Source of the DNA: Halomontanus rarus
GTDB lineage: Archaea > Halobacteriota > Halobacteria > Halobacteriales > Natrialbaceae
Strand: one strand, 5' to 3'
Assembly: GCF_029338335.1 (NCBI RefSeq)
Contig: NZ_CP119796.1
Length of the DNA stretch: 64,000 bases
Shown here: positions 50,992-60,061 of the stretch, piece after piece
Layout of the letters: the number at the start of each line of letters is the position of its first letter
How positions within the stretch are numbered: the stretch's first letter is position 1
Made by a program: the position numbers and the translations under genes
The notes under the pieces: generated by a model
What the model was told of the DNA's origin: nothing
Seen by the model: only the letters and a program-made list of their open reading frames with translations
The model's database searches: none

Positions 50992-51272
50992 CGTTCGTTT
51001 CGACGGTTACTCTCGACTACCGTCGTGGGCTCGCTCCCGTTCTCGATATACTATCGAAATTCTGCCTCGAGTGCTGTCTCCGCTGCTCGCACGCGGCACA
51101 CCGATCGAATTTGAATTACGCGACGAGGCGACCACAGCGCGGGGACGACAGCGGTTCCCACGAGCCGTCGATACCCGTGCCGAATGGGCCTCTCCGAACT
51201 GTTCGAGGAGACGGTATCGTCGACGCCCTCCGGTTTCGGTCGGCAGTCGCGGTGACCGTGGACGGTCGCTCC
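50992..51272. other. Intergenic region
   Basis: No convincing gene. Contains dense Ser/Arg-coding shadow frames only. It separates the regulator from a small leftward gene. Confidence 0.4.
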
Positions 51273-51581
51273 TCAAAGACCCACGGCGTCCCCTCGCGGC
51301 GGTTCGATTCGGACGGGGATCCCATCGACCTCGTCGGGAACGGCCTGTGCGACCGTTTCCTCGGCATACACCACCGGTTGCAGGACGTGTTTTCCCGCGA
51401 TCGTCTGCTCACCTCTCCGCAGTCCGGATCCCGTCACACCCGGTTCGTCGCGGAACCGTTCGCGGAGCGTCTCGAGAACGCCCTTAGCACGTTGATTGTA
51501 TTCGTACCACTCCCTTGGAACACGTTCTGTGGCGTTTTCGTCCGGACCCTCCTCGGTAGTGATCTCTATCCACTCGGTCAT
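51273..51581 (-). CDS. Small haloarchaeal protein of unknown function
   Basis: A 102-residue protein: MTEWIEITTEEGPDENATER, VPREWYEYNQRAKGVLETLR and a C-terminal part VVYAEETVAQAVPDEVDGIP with VRIEPPRGDAVGL. The GDAVGL-type ending and the E-rich head look like a compact alpha/beta protein. No motif is recognised. Codon and amino-acid composition match the neighbours, so it is probably a real gene. Confidence 0.6.
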   Translation of the reverse strand: MTEWIEITTEEGPDENATERVPREWYEYNQRAKGVLETLRERFRDEPGVTGSGLRRGEQTIAGKHVLQPVVYAEETVAQAVPDEVDGIPVRIEPPRGDAVGL

Positions 51582-51716
51582 CGAGCAATAGTAGCACCGC
51601 CGTCCATATATCTCTCCGTCGGAGAGGTCCGTGACAGCGTGGATGGTCGGAGGATGAGAGACCTGGAGACGGGAGCACTGATCCAGCGACGAACGGAGCC
51701 GAACTCGACTCTCCCG

Positions 51717-52823
51717 TCACCAGCGGAAGCCGACCGGTTCCGTCGACGGCTCGAGCGGGCTCGCCGACAACTCGTCCGCCAGCTCCGGATCGTTGTACGC
51801 GCGCGGCGCGACGTCGTTGGGCGAGTCGGGATAGTACAGCGCGGCGAGCAACTGCAGTTGGCCGCGGCCGACGCCGAGTTCGAACTGACCGCCGCCGTAG
51901 CAGCGGATCTCGCGCTCCTCGCAGTGGGCGAGCGTCTCGAGCAGCGACTCGAGCGAGCCGAACCGGGAGGGTTTGACGTTGAGCCACGACGGTTCCCACG
52001 GCAGGGCCTCGACGTCGTCGACGCCGTGGATCGGGGCGTCCCAGGAGACCCGACCTCGAACGTCCGGATCGGAAAACAGCGGCCTCGTTTCGTCGGTCAA
52101 CGCCGGGTCCTCGATGACGGCGTCCGGGAATCCCTCGAGGACTCGCTCGTAGAGTTCGGGATCCGCGGGGGCGTCGACGTCGGTTCCCTCGTAGTGGCCC
52201 TTCAGATCGAGGATGCGGACGGCCCCAGTTTCCGCCAGGTCGGCGACCAGCGACTCGTCCCAGTCGCTCGTCGGATCGAGTTTGAACCCGAGGTCGGGCA
52301 CCCGCTCGAGAAGCGAGTCGACGCGATCGGTCGCCGGCGGCTCTCCTAACCGCGTGCTGGCGACGAACCGGAGCGGACCGGCCGACCGGTCCAGCGCCGT
52401 CGCGAGATCCGTCCCGGCCTGTCGGAGCGCCAGATCGAGGGCGGCGCTCTCGAGGCCCCAGCGGCGGTAGTTTCGAAATACTTCGCGGTCGGGGCCGCCG
52501 GCCGGAAACAGGTCGAGTTCTTCCAGCCGGTCCGAAAACGAGTCGATCGTGTACTCGCCCTCGAGTGCCGGCAAACCGGAGTCGGCGAGCGCGTCGTGGT
52601 CGGCGGTCTCGTAGGTGACGTCCTCGCCGCGGCCGATCGCCGTGGCGTCCCGAGAGTCCGACTCGGAACCGGAATCGGGATCGGGATCGGGACCGGGACC
52701 GGACAGCGAGAACACGGTCGTCACGCGCGTGAACCCGCTCGAGGTATCGCGCTCGAGACGCTCCGTCGAGACCGAGTCGATCGTCACCGGCAGGTCGGCG
52801 AGCCGACCGTAGTCGGAGTCCAT
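51717..52823 (-). CDS. Enolase-superfamily protein (haloarchaeal)
   Basis: A 368-residue protein with the enolase-superfamily barrel pattern: FKLDPTSDWDESL, RILDLKGHYEGTDVD, FPDAVIEDPALTDETR (metal-ligand-like acidic residues) and WLNVKPSRFGSLESLLETLA (possible base Lys). The C-terminus has GQFELGVGRGQLQLLAALYY. The head includes a Gly/Pro/Asp/Ser repeat (GPGPDPDPDSGSESDSRD) and N-terminal residues are acidic. Reaction unknown: muconate cycloisomerase, o-succinylbenzoate synthase or a diverged relative. Confidence 0.72.
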   Translation of the reverse strand: MDSDYGRLADLPVTIDSVSTERLERDTSSGFTRVTTVFSLSGPGPDPDPDSGSESDSRDATAIGRGEDVTYETADHDALADSGLPALEGEYTIDSFSDRLEELDLFPAGGPDREVFRNYRRWGLESAALDLALRQAGTDLATALDRSAGPLRFVASTRLGEPPATDRVDSLLERVPDLGFKLDPTSDWDESLVADLAETGAVRILDLKGHYEGTDVDAPADPELYERVLEGFPDAVIEDPALTDETRPLFSDPDVRGRVSWDAPIHGVDDVEALPWEPSWLNVKPSRFGSLESLLETLAHCEEREIRCYGGGQFELGVGRGQLQLLAALYYPDSPNDVAPRAYNDPELADELSASPLEPSTEPVGFRW

Positions 52824-52935
52824 ACGTCCACGTCACCCGCGAGCGGGAAAACGGTTTACTCGGTGGCGAACGTGACTCGAAAACCCGCCGGCGACCCTAT
52901 TCCCGACCCGGAGCCGACTCGTCGCCCGGGAAATC

Positions 52936-53022
52936 AGACGGACTGCTGTCACTGTTTACCGGTGTAACCGCGACCCAGCTGCGATTGCACCGAAAATGAC
53001 TGACAACAGACCGTATCGAACG
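52936..53022. repeat. Dispersed interrupted palindrome, copy 3
   Basis: CCGGTGTAACCGC (52959-52971), spacer GACCCAGCT (52972-52980), GCGATTGCACCG (52981-52992), with outer arms gactgctgtca (52940-52950) and tgacaacagac (53001-53011). The spacer differs from the other two copies. It lies between an enolase-like gene and a Bat-type regulator; unlike copies 1 and 2 it does not touch a stop codon. Confidence 0.65.
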
Positions 53023-53079
53023 CGTTCGGAGTGCGCGAGAGCCACAAGCGGTTTCAATAGTGCCAGATTTGCTAACACA

Positions 53080-53742
53080 ATGAGCTTCATCGCCGAGTGG
53101 ACCCACGAACTACACGTCCTCGAGCACACGTTCGAGGCGCTTCCGGATCTAAAACTGTCGTTAGAGGAGGTCCACCCGGCGGGCAGTGGCGACGAGTCGG
53201 CGACCGTCTTCTACCACTGGGCGAGCGGCGTCGACTTCGGGGCGTTCGAGGCGACGATGGACGCCGATCCCCACTGCGACACCCTCGCTCCGATCTCGAC
53301 GGTCGGAGACCGACGGCTCTATCGGATAACGGCGTCGGAGGAGGGATCGCGCGTAATTCTATACCCCGTCGTCGCGGAGTCGGACATGGTCATACTCGAT
53401 TCGAGGCTCACTCGAGACGGGCTTCGATCCCGCGTTCGGATCCCGTCTCGGGAGGCGCTCGCCACCTTCAAAGAGAGCTGTCAGGACCGATCGCTGTGGT
53501 TCTCGCTCAATAGACTCTACCGCGAGCAGCCGGGCGGACGGGACTACGGCGTCACGGACGCACAGCGGGAGGCGCTGCTCGCGGCGCTCGAGGACGGTTA
53601 CTTCGAGGTCCCGCGGGAGACGACGTTACGGGAGCTGGCGTCCGCGTTCGAGATTTCCGATCAGGCGATGTCCGCCCGGCTGCGACGCGGGCAGGGCCAA
53701 CTGCTGCGCCAGACGCTCGCCACCGACGGGCGAGGTATTTAA
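53080..53742 (+). CDS. Bat-type (HTH-10) transcriptional regulator
   Basis: A 220-residue protein. N-terminal domain MSFIAEWTHELHVLEHTFEA to about residue 150 is the bacterio-opsin-activator-like sensor. HTH-10 at the C-terminus reads YGVTDAQREALLAALEDGYF, EVPRETTLRELASAFEISDQ and AMSARLRRGQGQLLRQTL, the DGYFxxPRxxTLxELA family signature. Probable activator. The start is ATG at 53080. A second protein of this class is at 62178-62834. It may sit in an operon with the DUF7344 gene downstream. Confidence 0.88.
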   Translation: MSFIAEWTHELHVLEHTFEALPDLKLSLEEVHPAGSGDESATVFYHWASGVDFGAFEATMDADPHCDTLAPISTVGDRRLYRITASEEGSRVILYPVVAESDMVILDSRLTRDGLRSRVRIPSREALATFKESCQDRSLWFSLNRLYREQPGGRDYGVTDAQREALLAALEDGYFEVPRETTLRELASAFEISDQAMSARLRRGQGQLLRQTLATDGRGI

Positions 53743-53795
53743 ACGATTGACTACCCAACGACCGCGGTTATCCGGCGGATCCCGTTATCGCCGGT

Positions 53796-54140
53796 ATGAC
53801 GCCAGCACGTGGGGAACACGCACAACGACACGGACCGCCGCTCGACGACTTCTTCGAGGCGATGGCCGACAGTCACCGTCGCTACGTCCTGTACTACTTT
53901 CGGGAGAGCGACGACGTCGCCTCGATCGACGACCTGCTCCCCTTCGTCCTCGCACACGATTCCGAGGGAGGCGACAGAGATCTGATTCGGACGAGGCTCC
54001 ACCACGTCACGCTCCCGAAACTGGCGGACTGCGGATTCCTCGAGTACGACCCGCGGAGCGGAACGGCCCGCTACCGCGACGACCATCGGTTCGGGGATTG
54101 TATCGATCACAGCGCCTGGACGGAGTTCCGGTCGACGTAG
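53796..54140 (+). CDS. DUF7344 winged-helix protein
   Basis: A 114-residue wHTH: PPLDDFFEAMADSHRRYVLY, YFRESDDVASIDDLLPFVLA and RTRLHHVTLPKLADCGFLEY with DPRSGTARYRDD. MADSHRRYVLYYF is the DUF7344 first helix, and HHVTLPKLADCGFLEYD is its wing/turn. Paralogous to 35139-35537. Probable regulator; it begins 53 nt after the Bat-like gene. Confidence 0.85.
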   Translation: MTPARGEHAQRHGPPLDDFFEAMADSHRRYVLYYFRESDDVASIDDLLPFVLAHDSEGGDRDLIRTRLHHVTLPKLADCGFLEYDPRSGTARYRDDHRFGDCIDHSAWTEFRST

Positions 54141-54224
54141 CGATGTAATATTACGCGCACACGTTTCTGGTACGGTGGTTCCAGGACAAATTCTCGGGAG
54201 ACAGCAGACGGGGTCCGATTCGAC

Positions 54225-55868
54225 TCACTCGTCCTCTCGGCGCTGGCGCAGGTTCTGGCGGGTGAACTGCGGTGTCGTCCGGATCGACTGGGGCTTGCGA
54301 AACGATCGGTAGAGTTGGATCGACAACACGATCGAGAACACCGCCGCGACGACCGACGCCTCAGGCGCGCCCAGCGCGTAGAGGACGCCCATCGAGAACA
54401 CGCCCATCGTCAACAACATGCCGTAGACGAGTCGTTTCGCGAGTTTGTCGAAGACCTGTTCGGAGTCCTCGACGCCGATGCGGACGAACGTGTCGTCTCT
54501 GTCGAGGCGGTCGAGCGCCCGCTCGGTCTTCGGCAGGACGCGCGTCGCCGATTCGGCCGACCGACGGACCTGCTGGCCGCTCTCGGAGAGGTACTGGCGG
54601 ATCGACTCCTCGCGGTAGCCTTCTTCGGTGAGGTACTCCGTCGCCGTGTCGATGAAGTCGAAGTCGGGATCGAGCGTGACGCATACCCCCTCCACGACGG
54701 TCGCGACCCGGAGGACGAGCGCGAGGTTCGCGGGCAGTCGGAACGGAAACTCGTAGATCGAGTCCTCGATCTGACCGACGATCTGCTGGACGCGGTACTG
54801 TTCGATCGATTCGCCGCGGGCGTCCGCGATAGCCAGTTCCATCACCTCGGCCATCACCTGCCGGTCCGCCTCGGGGCTCAGGGTTCCGATCTCGATCAGG
54901 GCGTCGAGGATGGCGTCGATGTCCTGGTTCGCGACGGCGATGTAGAAATCGACGATCTTCTCCTGGACGAACTCGTCGACCCGACCGGACATGCCGAAGT
55001 CGTAGAAGACGATCGCCCCGTCGTCAGTAACCGCGAGGTTTCCGGGATGCGGGTCGGCGTGGTAGACACCGTCGTCGATGATCATCTGCAGGTACGACCG
55101 CTCGAGGTGCTCTGCGATCTGCCCGCGATCGATTCCCTTCTCGTCGAGTTTCGCGACGTCGTTGATCTTCGTCCCGGGGACGTACTCCATCGTGAGCACG
55201 CGCGCACTCGAGTGAGAGTCGACGACCGCGGGGATGACGAACCGGTCGTCGGCGGCGAAGTTCGACCGGATCTCGGCGAGCATGGTCGCCTCGCGTTCGT
55301 AGTCCATCTCCTCGCGGATCGTCCGGGCGAACTCGTCGGCCAGGTTCTCGAGGGAGAACGCGCGGGATTCGCCGACGAATCGCATCAGGATCGGCAGCGA
55401 CCAGCGAACGACCCGGAGGTCGGCTTCGACCAGTTCCTCGATGCCGGGTCGACGAACCTTGACCGCGACGTCCATGGCGTCTTCCGCGTGATCCTCGTTT
55501 TCCCCCATCGCTCGTGCGTCCACGCGCGCCCGATACACCTGGCCGAGACTCGCACCGCTGATCGCCTCGGTCTCGAACTCGGCGAAGCGCTCGTCGATCG
55601 GCCCGAGTTCCTCCTCGAGGACGACCCTCGCGTTCGTCCAGTCGGCCGGCGGGACCTCGTCTTGCAGCGCCGAGAGCACCTCGATGTACTCCGGCGGGAG
55701 CACGTCGGGACGAGTCGAGAGCAGTTGGCCGAGTTTGATGAACGTCGGACCGAGGGTCAAAAGCGAATCGAGGAGGCGCTGTGCGCGCCGGCGACGGACG
55801 TCACCGCCGACCCGTCGCGAGCGGCCGAACAGCAGGAACCGCCGGCGGTCGCGAGCGTAGGCCAGCAA
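54225..55868 (-). CDS. ABC1 (UbiB/AarF-type) atypical kinase
   Basis: About 547 residues. Kinase-like motifs are visible: LGPTFIKLGQLLSTRPDVLP, the KxGQ motif; ISGASLGQVYRARV (Ala-rich loop); VAVKVRRPG with the ATP Lys; DDGVYHADPHPGNLAVTDDG (catalytic HADPHPGN); and VFYDFGMSGRV (DFG). Two hydrophobic segments occur near the C-terminus (YGMLLTMGVFSMGVLYALGA). The frame stays open upstream of 55868 with STLRAYRRFVVVAWQFLPLL, typical of the family N-terminus, but no ATG or GTG is there; 55868 (TTG) is the listed start. The Hsp20 gene immediately precedes it. Confidence 0.85.
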   Translation of the reverse strand: MLAYARDRRRFLLFGRSRRVGGDVRRRRAQRLLDSLLTLGPTFIKLGQLLSTRPDVLPPEYIEVLSALQDEVPPADWTNARVVLEEELGPIDERFAEFETEAISGASLGQVYRARVDARAMGENEDHAEDAMDVAVKVRRPGIEELVEADLRVVRWSLPILMRFVGESRAFSLENLADEFARTIREEMDYEREATMLAEIRSNFAADDRFVIPAVVDSHSSARVLTMEYVPGTKINDVAKLDEKGIDRGQIAEHLERSYLQMIIDDGVYHADPHPGNLAVTDDGAIVFYDFGMSGRVDEFVQEKIVDFYIAVANQDIDAILDALIEIGTLSPEADRQVMAEVMELAIADARGESIEQYRVQQIVGQIEDSIYEFPFRLPANLALVLRVATVVEGVCVTLDPDFDFIDTATEYLTEEGYREESIRQYLSESGQQVRRSAESATRVLPKTERALDRLDRDDTFVRIGVEDSEQVFDKLAKRLVYGMLLTMGVFSMGVLYALGAPEASVVAAVFSIVLSIQLYRSFRKPQSIRTTPQFTRQNLRQRREDE

Positions 55869-55943
55869 CAGCGGGAGAAACTGCCACGCGACGACGACGA
55901 AGCGCCGGTACGCGCGGAGAGTGCTCAGAACTGACCACCCCGC

Positions 55944-56303
55944 TTATCCGTCGTCGACGATATCGATGGTCGTCTCTTCGCTCGCCTCGCGTTTGGGGAG
56001 GGTCAACTCGAGGACACCGTTGGTCACCACCGCCTGGGCTTCGGTCTCGGCGGCGTCGGCGGGGAGCGGCAGGTCGGCGTCGAAAAACAGCGATCGGTTC
56101 TCCTCGAGGTAACGATAGTCGGCGGGGAGGTCCTTCTCTCGGCGCGCCTCGATCGAGATCCGACCGTTCTCGACGACGAGTTCGAGCGTCTCCGCGGAGA
56201 CGCCCGGTACGTCGAGGACGAGTAGATACGCCTCGTCGCTCTCGAGGAGATCGAAGAAGATTCCGTCGGGGAGATCCCGCAAGGCATCGCGGAGCGCTGA
56301 CAT
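55944..56303 (-). CDS. hsp20: Hsp20/alpha-crystallin family chaperone
   Basis: A 119-residue small heat-shock-type protein: MSALRDALRDLPDGIFFDLL, EAYLLVLDVPGVSAETLELV, ARREKDLPADYRYLEENRSL and the family motif TNGVLELTLPKREASEET. The C-terminal TTIDIVDDG has a weak I-x-I-like motif. Probably prevents protein aggregation. It is upstream of the ABC1 kinase, in the same direction, with the stop about 75 nt before that gene's listed start. Confidence 0.9.
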   Translation of the reverse strand: MSALRDALRDLPDGIFFDLLESDEAYLLVLDVPGVSAETLELVVENGRISIEARREKDLPADYRYLEENRSLFFDADLPLPADAAETEAQAVVTNGVLELTLPKREASEETTIDIVDDG

Positions 56304-56346
56304 AGTACCGGGTTCGAACGCCGATACGAAAAAGGCCGCGGTCCCG

Positions 56347-56375
56347 GTTCGAGTTCGAGTTCGAGTTCGAGTTCG
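56347..56375. repeat. Simple hexamer repeat (GAGTTC)n
   Basis: Consecutive gttcgagttcgagttcgagt in the space between the Hsp20 start and the GIDE-like gene stop. Similar low-complexity hexamer tracts occur at 5484-5505, 10205-10260 and inside the coding insert at about 41430-41470. Confidence 0.6.
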
Positions 56376-56448
56376 GATTCTGTCCGGGTCCGAGTTCGAC
56401 CTCACCTCGCGCTCTCGACTCCGGCGGACTCGAGACGGACTCACAGAC

Positions 56449-57270
56449 TCAGGCGAAAAAGAGCGCCGCGAACGCGACGAGCAACAGTCCGCCGACGACC
56501 GCGCCGCCGCCGACGAGCGCCGCACGCAGGCCCAGCGACCGTTCGCTCCGGTCGGAGACGACGAACGGATAGCCGAACAACCGGTGTCGGAGACGAACCC
56601 AGCGGTCGTCCGAAAGCGCCGCCTCGCCGATCCCGACGGCGGCGTTGACCTCGCCGGCCCGCCGGGAAACCGTAGTGTCGTGGCGTGCGGTTCCGAGGAC
56701 GTGGACCGCCTCGTCGACGTCGAGTCTGCGCTCGGTGAACCGCCGGTCGCTGCCGGTCCGAAGCTCGAATATCCGGAGGTCCATCGACGTGTTCTCGCAG
56801 TCGACGTCCTCGTTGGCGTCGATGAACCGCTGAATCGTCGCCGGCGGTTCGGTACCGCCCTCGACGTGGATCCGGTCCTCCGCGGTGAGTCGAAACGACG
56901 CACCTGGCGGTTCGATCAGGACGCTTCCCGAGTCGTCCTCGAGGCGAAACGGGACGTACCGGTCGCCCGAATCGATCGTCCGCCAGGAGGTGCCGTTTTT
57001 CGTGTTGTACTCCTCTTCGACCTCGTACTCGTAGGCCAGACACGGCGTGTTCGTAAACGGCGATCGAAGGGTTCCGCCCGCGGGAATCGCGGACCCGCGA
57101 AGTTCGATCGGCCCGCCCTGGGTGGCCTCGAGGACCGAGTTCGGCCGCGATCGGAGCACGTGGGAGGCGACCTGAAGTTCGCGAACGCCGTACGCGACGA
57201 ACGCGAGTGCGACGAGACCCACGAGTGCGACGAGAAGGACCACGAGTAGCTCCATCGAAGTCGTCACCAT
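56449..57270 (-). CDS. GIDE-domain-like membrane protein 3
   Basis: A 273-residue homologue of 16982-18573: N-terminal helix (MELLVVLLVALVGLVALAFV), ELRGSAIPAGGTLRSPFTNT, CLAYEYEVEEEYNTKNGTSW, YVPFRLEDDSGSVLIEPPGA, RFTERRLDVDEAVHVLGTAR and a C-terminal helix (LRAALVGGGAVVGGLLLVAF). The CLAYEYEVEE and GSVLIEPPG segments are the best matches to MUL1/GIDE. I use Met at 57270 (MVTTSME). It is not near the other two copies, and is divergent from moeA. Confidence 0.75.
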   Translation of the reverse strand: MVTTSMELLVVLLVALVGLVALAFVAYGVRELQVASHVLRSRPNSVLEATQGGPIELRGSAIPAGGTLRSPFTNTPCLAYEYEVEEEYNTKNGTSWRTIDSGDRYVPFRLEDDSGSVLIEPPGASFRLTAEDRIHVEGGTEPPATIQRFIDANEDVDCENTSMDLRIFELRTGSDRRFTERRLDVDEAVHVLGTARHDTTVSRRAGEVNAAVGIGEAALSDDRWVRLRHRLFGYPFVVSDRSERSLGLRAALVGGGAVVGGLLLVAFAALFFA

Positions 57271-57357
57271 AATCGGTGATGCGCCGGCGAACACATATAC
57301 GCACCGACAGCTCCTCGGTCCCGCACGTTTTTGCCGCCCGACACCTCGAGTGGAGGT

Positions 57358-58731
57358 ATGAACGGGGCCGACCGCGACCGAACCGAATCGGGGTTCAAGT
57401 CACGAACCCGTCTGGAGGACGCCCGCGAGATTCTCGAGGCGGCGGTCTCGAGTGGCGCGAGTGAGAACGATGGGGTGTCGAAATTCGAACCTGCACCCGA
57501 ACCCGAACCCGAACGGCTCGGCCTCCCCGCGGCCGACGGTCGCGTCCTCGCCGAAGCGGTGCGGGCGATCCGGGACGTCCCCCACTACGAACGCGCCGCG
57601 ATGGACGGCTACGCCGTTCGGGCCGCCGACACCTTCGGCGCGAGCGCGCGGTCGCCCGCGGTTCTCGAGGTGGTCGATCTCGAAGACGAATCGACCGCAG
57701 CCGACCCCGTCGGCCCCGATACCGCCGCCCGCGTCCACACCGGCAGCGAACTCCCCGCGGGTGCCGACGCCGTCGTAATGGTCGAGCACGCGAACGTTCT
57801 CGAGGCCGAGTCGACGAGCGGGGCTCGGACGGCGGTCGAGATCACCGACGCCGTCGCCGTCGGCGAGAACGTCGCCCCGATCGGCGAGGACGTCGAGGAG
57901 GGGCAGGTACTGTTCGAGGCGGGCCACCGGCTTCGACCCTCGGACCTCGCCTTGCTGCGGTCAACCGGCGTCTCGAACGTGGCGGTCCGGCCGAAGCCGA
58001 CCGTCGGCGTCGTGCCGACCGGCGAGGAACTCGTCCACCGCGAGCCGGAGCCCGGCGAAGTCGTCGAGACCAACGGCCTCACCGTCTCCCAGCTGATCGA
58101 GCGCTGGGGCGGTCGGGCCACCTACCGGGACGTCGTCACCGACGACCGGGACGCACTCCGGGTGGCCATCCAGCGCGACCTCACGAAAGACGTCGTCGTC
58201 ACCACCGGCGGCTCCTCGGTCGGCGAGCGCGACCTCCTCCCGGAGGTGATCGACGACCTCGGCGAGGTGCTCGTCCACGGCGTCGCGATCAAACCCGGCT
58301 ACCCCGTCGCCCTCGGGATCGTCGAGGACACGCCCGTCCTCGCGCTGCCGGGCTACCCCGTCGCCTGCATCGTCACCGCGGTACAGTTCCTGCGGCCGCT
58401 GCTCCGGCGACTCGAGGGAGCGCCGGTCGACGGTGATCCCCATGCCACCACCGAAGCCCGCCTCGAGCGCAAGATACCGAGCGACATCGGGTCGAGGACG
58501 TTCGCGCGGGTCCGACTCGAGGGGTCGGTCGGAGATAATGAAGAGGGCGAGGAGAGCGAGAGGCACGAGGACGCTGCGGAGGCCCCGACGGCGATCCCCA
58601 CGCGAACCAGCGGCGCCGGCGTCCTCTCGAGCGTCGCGCTGGCCGACGGCTGGGTCGTCGTCGAGGAGTCGCTCGAGGGGATTCCGGCGGGCGAGACGGT
58701 GACCGTCGAGCACTGGGAGGCGCACCCATAG
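57358..58731 (+). CDS. moeA: Molybdopterin molybdenumtransferase MoeA, copy 1
   Basis: A 457-residue MoeA. Hallmarks: VPHYERAAMDGYAVRAADTF, VHTGSELPAGADAVVMVEHA, VAPIGEDVEEGQVLFEAGHR, PTVGVVPTGEELVHREPEPG, DVVVTTGGSSVGERDLLPEV and LALPGYPVACIVTAVQFLRP. It inserts Mo into adenylylated molybdopterin in the cytoplasm. A repeat-containing loop (EPAPEPEPERLGL) is present near residue 42. It is followed by an M29 peptidase gene and a second MoeA. ATG at 57358. Confidence 0.93.
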   Translation: MNGADRDRTESGFKSRTRLEDAREILEAAVSSGASENDGVSKFEPAPEPEPERLGLPAADGRVLAEAVRAIRDVPHYERAAMDGYAVRAADTFGASARSPAVLEVVDLEDESTAADPVGPDTAARVHTGSELPAGADAVVMVEHANVLEAESTSGARTAVEITDAVAVGENVAPIGEDVEEGQVLFEAGHRLRPSDLALLRSTGVSNVAVRPKPTVGVVPTGEELVHREPEPGEVVETNGLTVSQLIERWGGRATYRDVVTDDRDALRVAIQRDLTKDVVVTTGGSSVGERDLLPEVIDDLGEVLVHGVAIKPGYPVALGIVEDTPVLALPGYPVACIVTAVQFLRPLLRRLEGAPVDGDPHATTEARLERKIPSDIGSRTFARVRLEGSVGDNEEGEESERHEDAAEAPTAIPTRTSGAGVLSSVALADGWVVVEESLEGIPAGETVTVEHWEAHP

Positions 58732-58829
58732 ATTCGACGGCACACGTCACTCGAACCGACCGCGATCCGTTTTTCACTTTCACTCCGGCTGGCGGAGATA
58801 CTTACGACAATCGTCCGTCATCTCGGTGC

Positions 58830-59939
58830 ATGGACGACCGCATCAGGAGACACGCCGAGATCCTCGTCGACCACTGTACGGACGTCGGACCCGACGACGA
58901 CGTTCTCGTCCGAGCGCCGGCGGCGGCCGACGAGTTAGTCGTCGCGCTCTACGAGCACCTCGGCGAGCGGGGCGCGCGCCCGATCCTCTCGTGGCGGAAC
59001 GCTCGAGCCGGTCGCGCGTACGCTCGAGCGATGGACGTCGAGGACTTTCGCCCGAAAGAACACCGACTCGCCGCGATGGCGGAGACCGACGTGGTGATCA
59101 TGATCGCCGGCGGGACGAACCCGTCGGAGACGAGCGACGTCGACCCGGCGAAGGCGGCCGCCGCGAGCCGCGCACGACGGCCGGTTCTCGAGGAGCGACT
59201 CGGGAAACGGTGGGTCATCACCCGGCATCCGACGGCCGCGGACGCACAGCGAGCCGAGATGAGCACCGCGGCGTGGGCCGACTTCGTCTACGAGGCCGTC
59301 GATCGAGACTGGACCGCACAGCGGGAGTTCCAGCAGCAACTCGTGGAGGTCCTCGAGCCGGCCGAGGAGGTGCGGATCGTCAGCGGCGAGGGGACCGACC
59401 TCCGCATGTCCGTCGACGGCATGCGAGCCGAGAACGACGACGCGACCCAGAACCTCCCGGGCGGCGAGGTGTTCACCGCCCCGGTCCCCGACTCGGTCGA
59501 GGGGACGGTGCGGTTCGACGTGCCGGTGATCCGGAACGGCCGGGAGATCCGGGACGCCCGCCTCGAGTTCGAAGACGGCGAGGTCGTGGCCCATTCCGCG
59601 GCCCGAAACGAGGACGCGTTGACGAGCCTGCTCGAGACCGACGCGGGCGCGCGGCGCGCGGGAGAACTCGGGATCGGGACGAATCGCGGCATCGATCGGT
59701 TCACCGGCAACGTGCTGTTCGACGAGAAGATGGGCGACACCGTCCACGTCGCGCTCGGAAACGCCGTCGAGGAGTGCGTGCCCGAGGATCGGGAGTGCAA
59801 CGGGAGCGCGGTCCACGCGGACCTGATCCTCGACGTCGGCGAGGACTCGCGCATCGAGGTGGACGGCGACGTGATCCAGCGAAACGGCGTGTTCCGGTTC
59901 GAAGACGAGTTCGGGGGCGAGTTCGAAGTCGAGGGTTGA
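58830..59939 (+). CDS. M29-family aminopeptidase
   Basis: A 369-residue metallopeptidase: RHAEILVDHCTDVGPDDDVL, VRIVSGEGTDLRMSVDGMRA, LPGGEVFTAPVPDSVEGTVR (E-V-F-TAP motif), LGIGTNRGIDRFTGNVLFDE and NGSAVHADLILDVGEDSRIE with a His ligand. Acts on N-terminal residues in the cytoplasm by family. It lies between two moeA genes on the same strand, about 98 nt after the first and 122 nt before the second; a functional link is not obvious. Confidence 0.88.
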   Translation: MDDRIRRHAEILVDHCTDVGPDDDVLVRAPAAADELVVALYEHLGERGARPILSWRNARAGRAYARAMDVEDFRPKEHRLAAMAETDVVIMIAGGTNPSETSDVDPAKAAAASRARRPVLEERLGKRWVITRHPTAADAQRAEMSTAAWADFVYEAVDRDWTAQREFQQQLVEVLEPAEEVRIVSGEGTDLRMSVDGMRAENDDATQNLPGGEVFTAPVPDSVEGTVRFDVPVIRNGREIRDARLEFEDGEVVAHSAARNEDALTSLLETDAGARRAGELGIGTNRGIDRFTGNVLFDEKMGDTVHVALGNAVEECVPEDRECNGSAVHADLILDVGEDSRIEVDGDVIQRNGVFRFEDEFGGEFEVEG

Positions 59940-60061
59940 GCCGTGAATCCCCGAACTCGCCGACCGCGTCGGGCCGGGTTCGACGAACCGAACTGCGACC
60001 CGCGAGAGACGATGCGGACGCGGACGTGGACGTTTTTGTCGATCCGTCCCGACGACCGACC

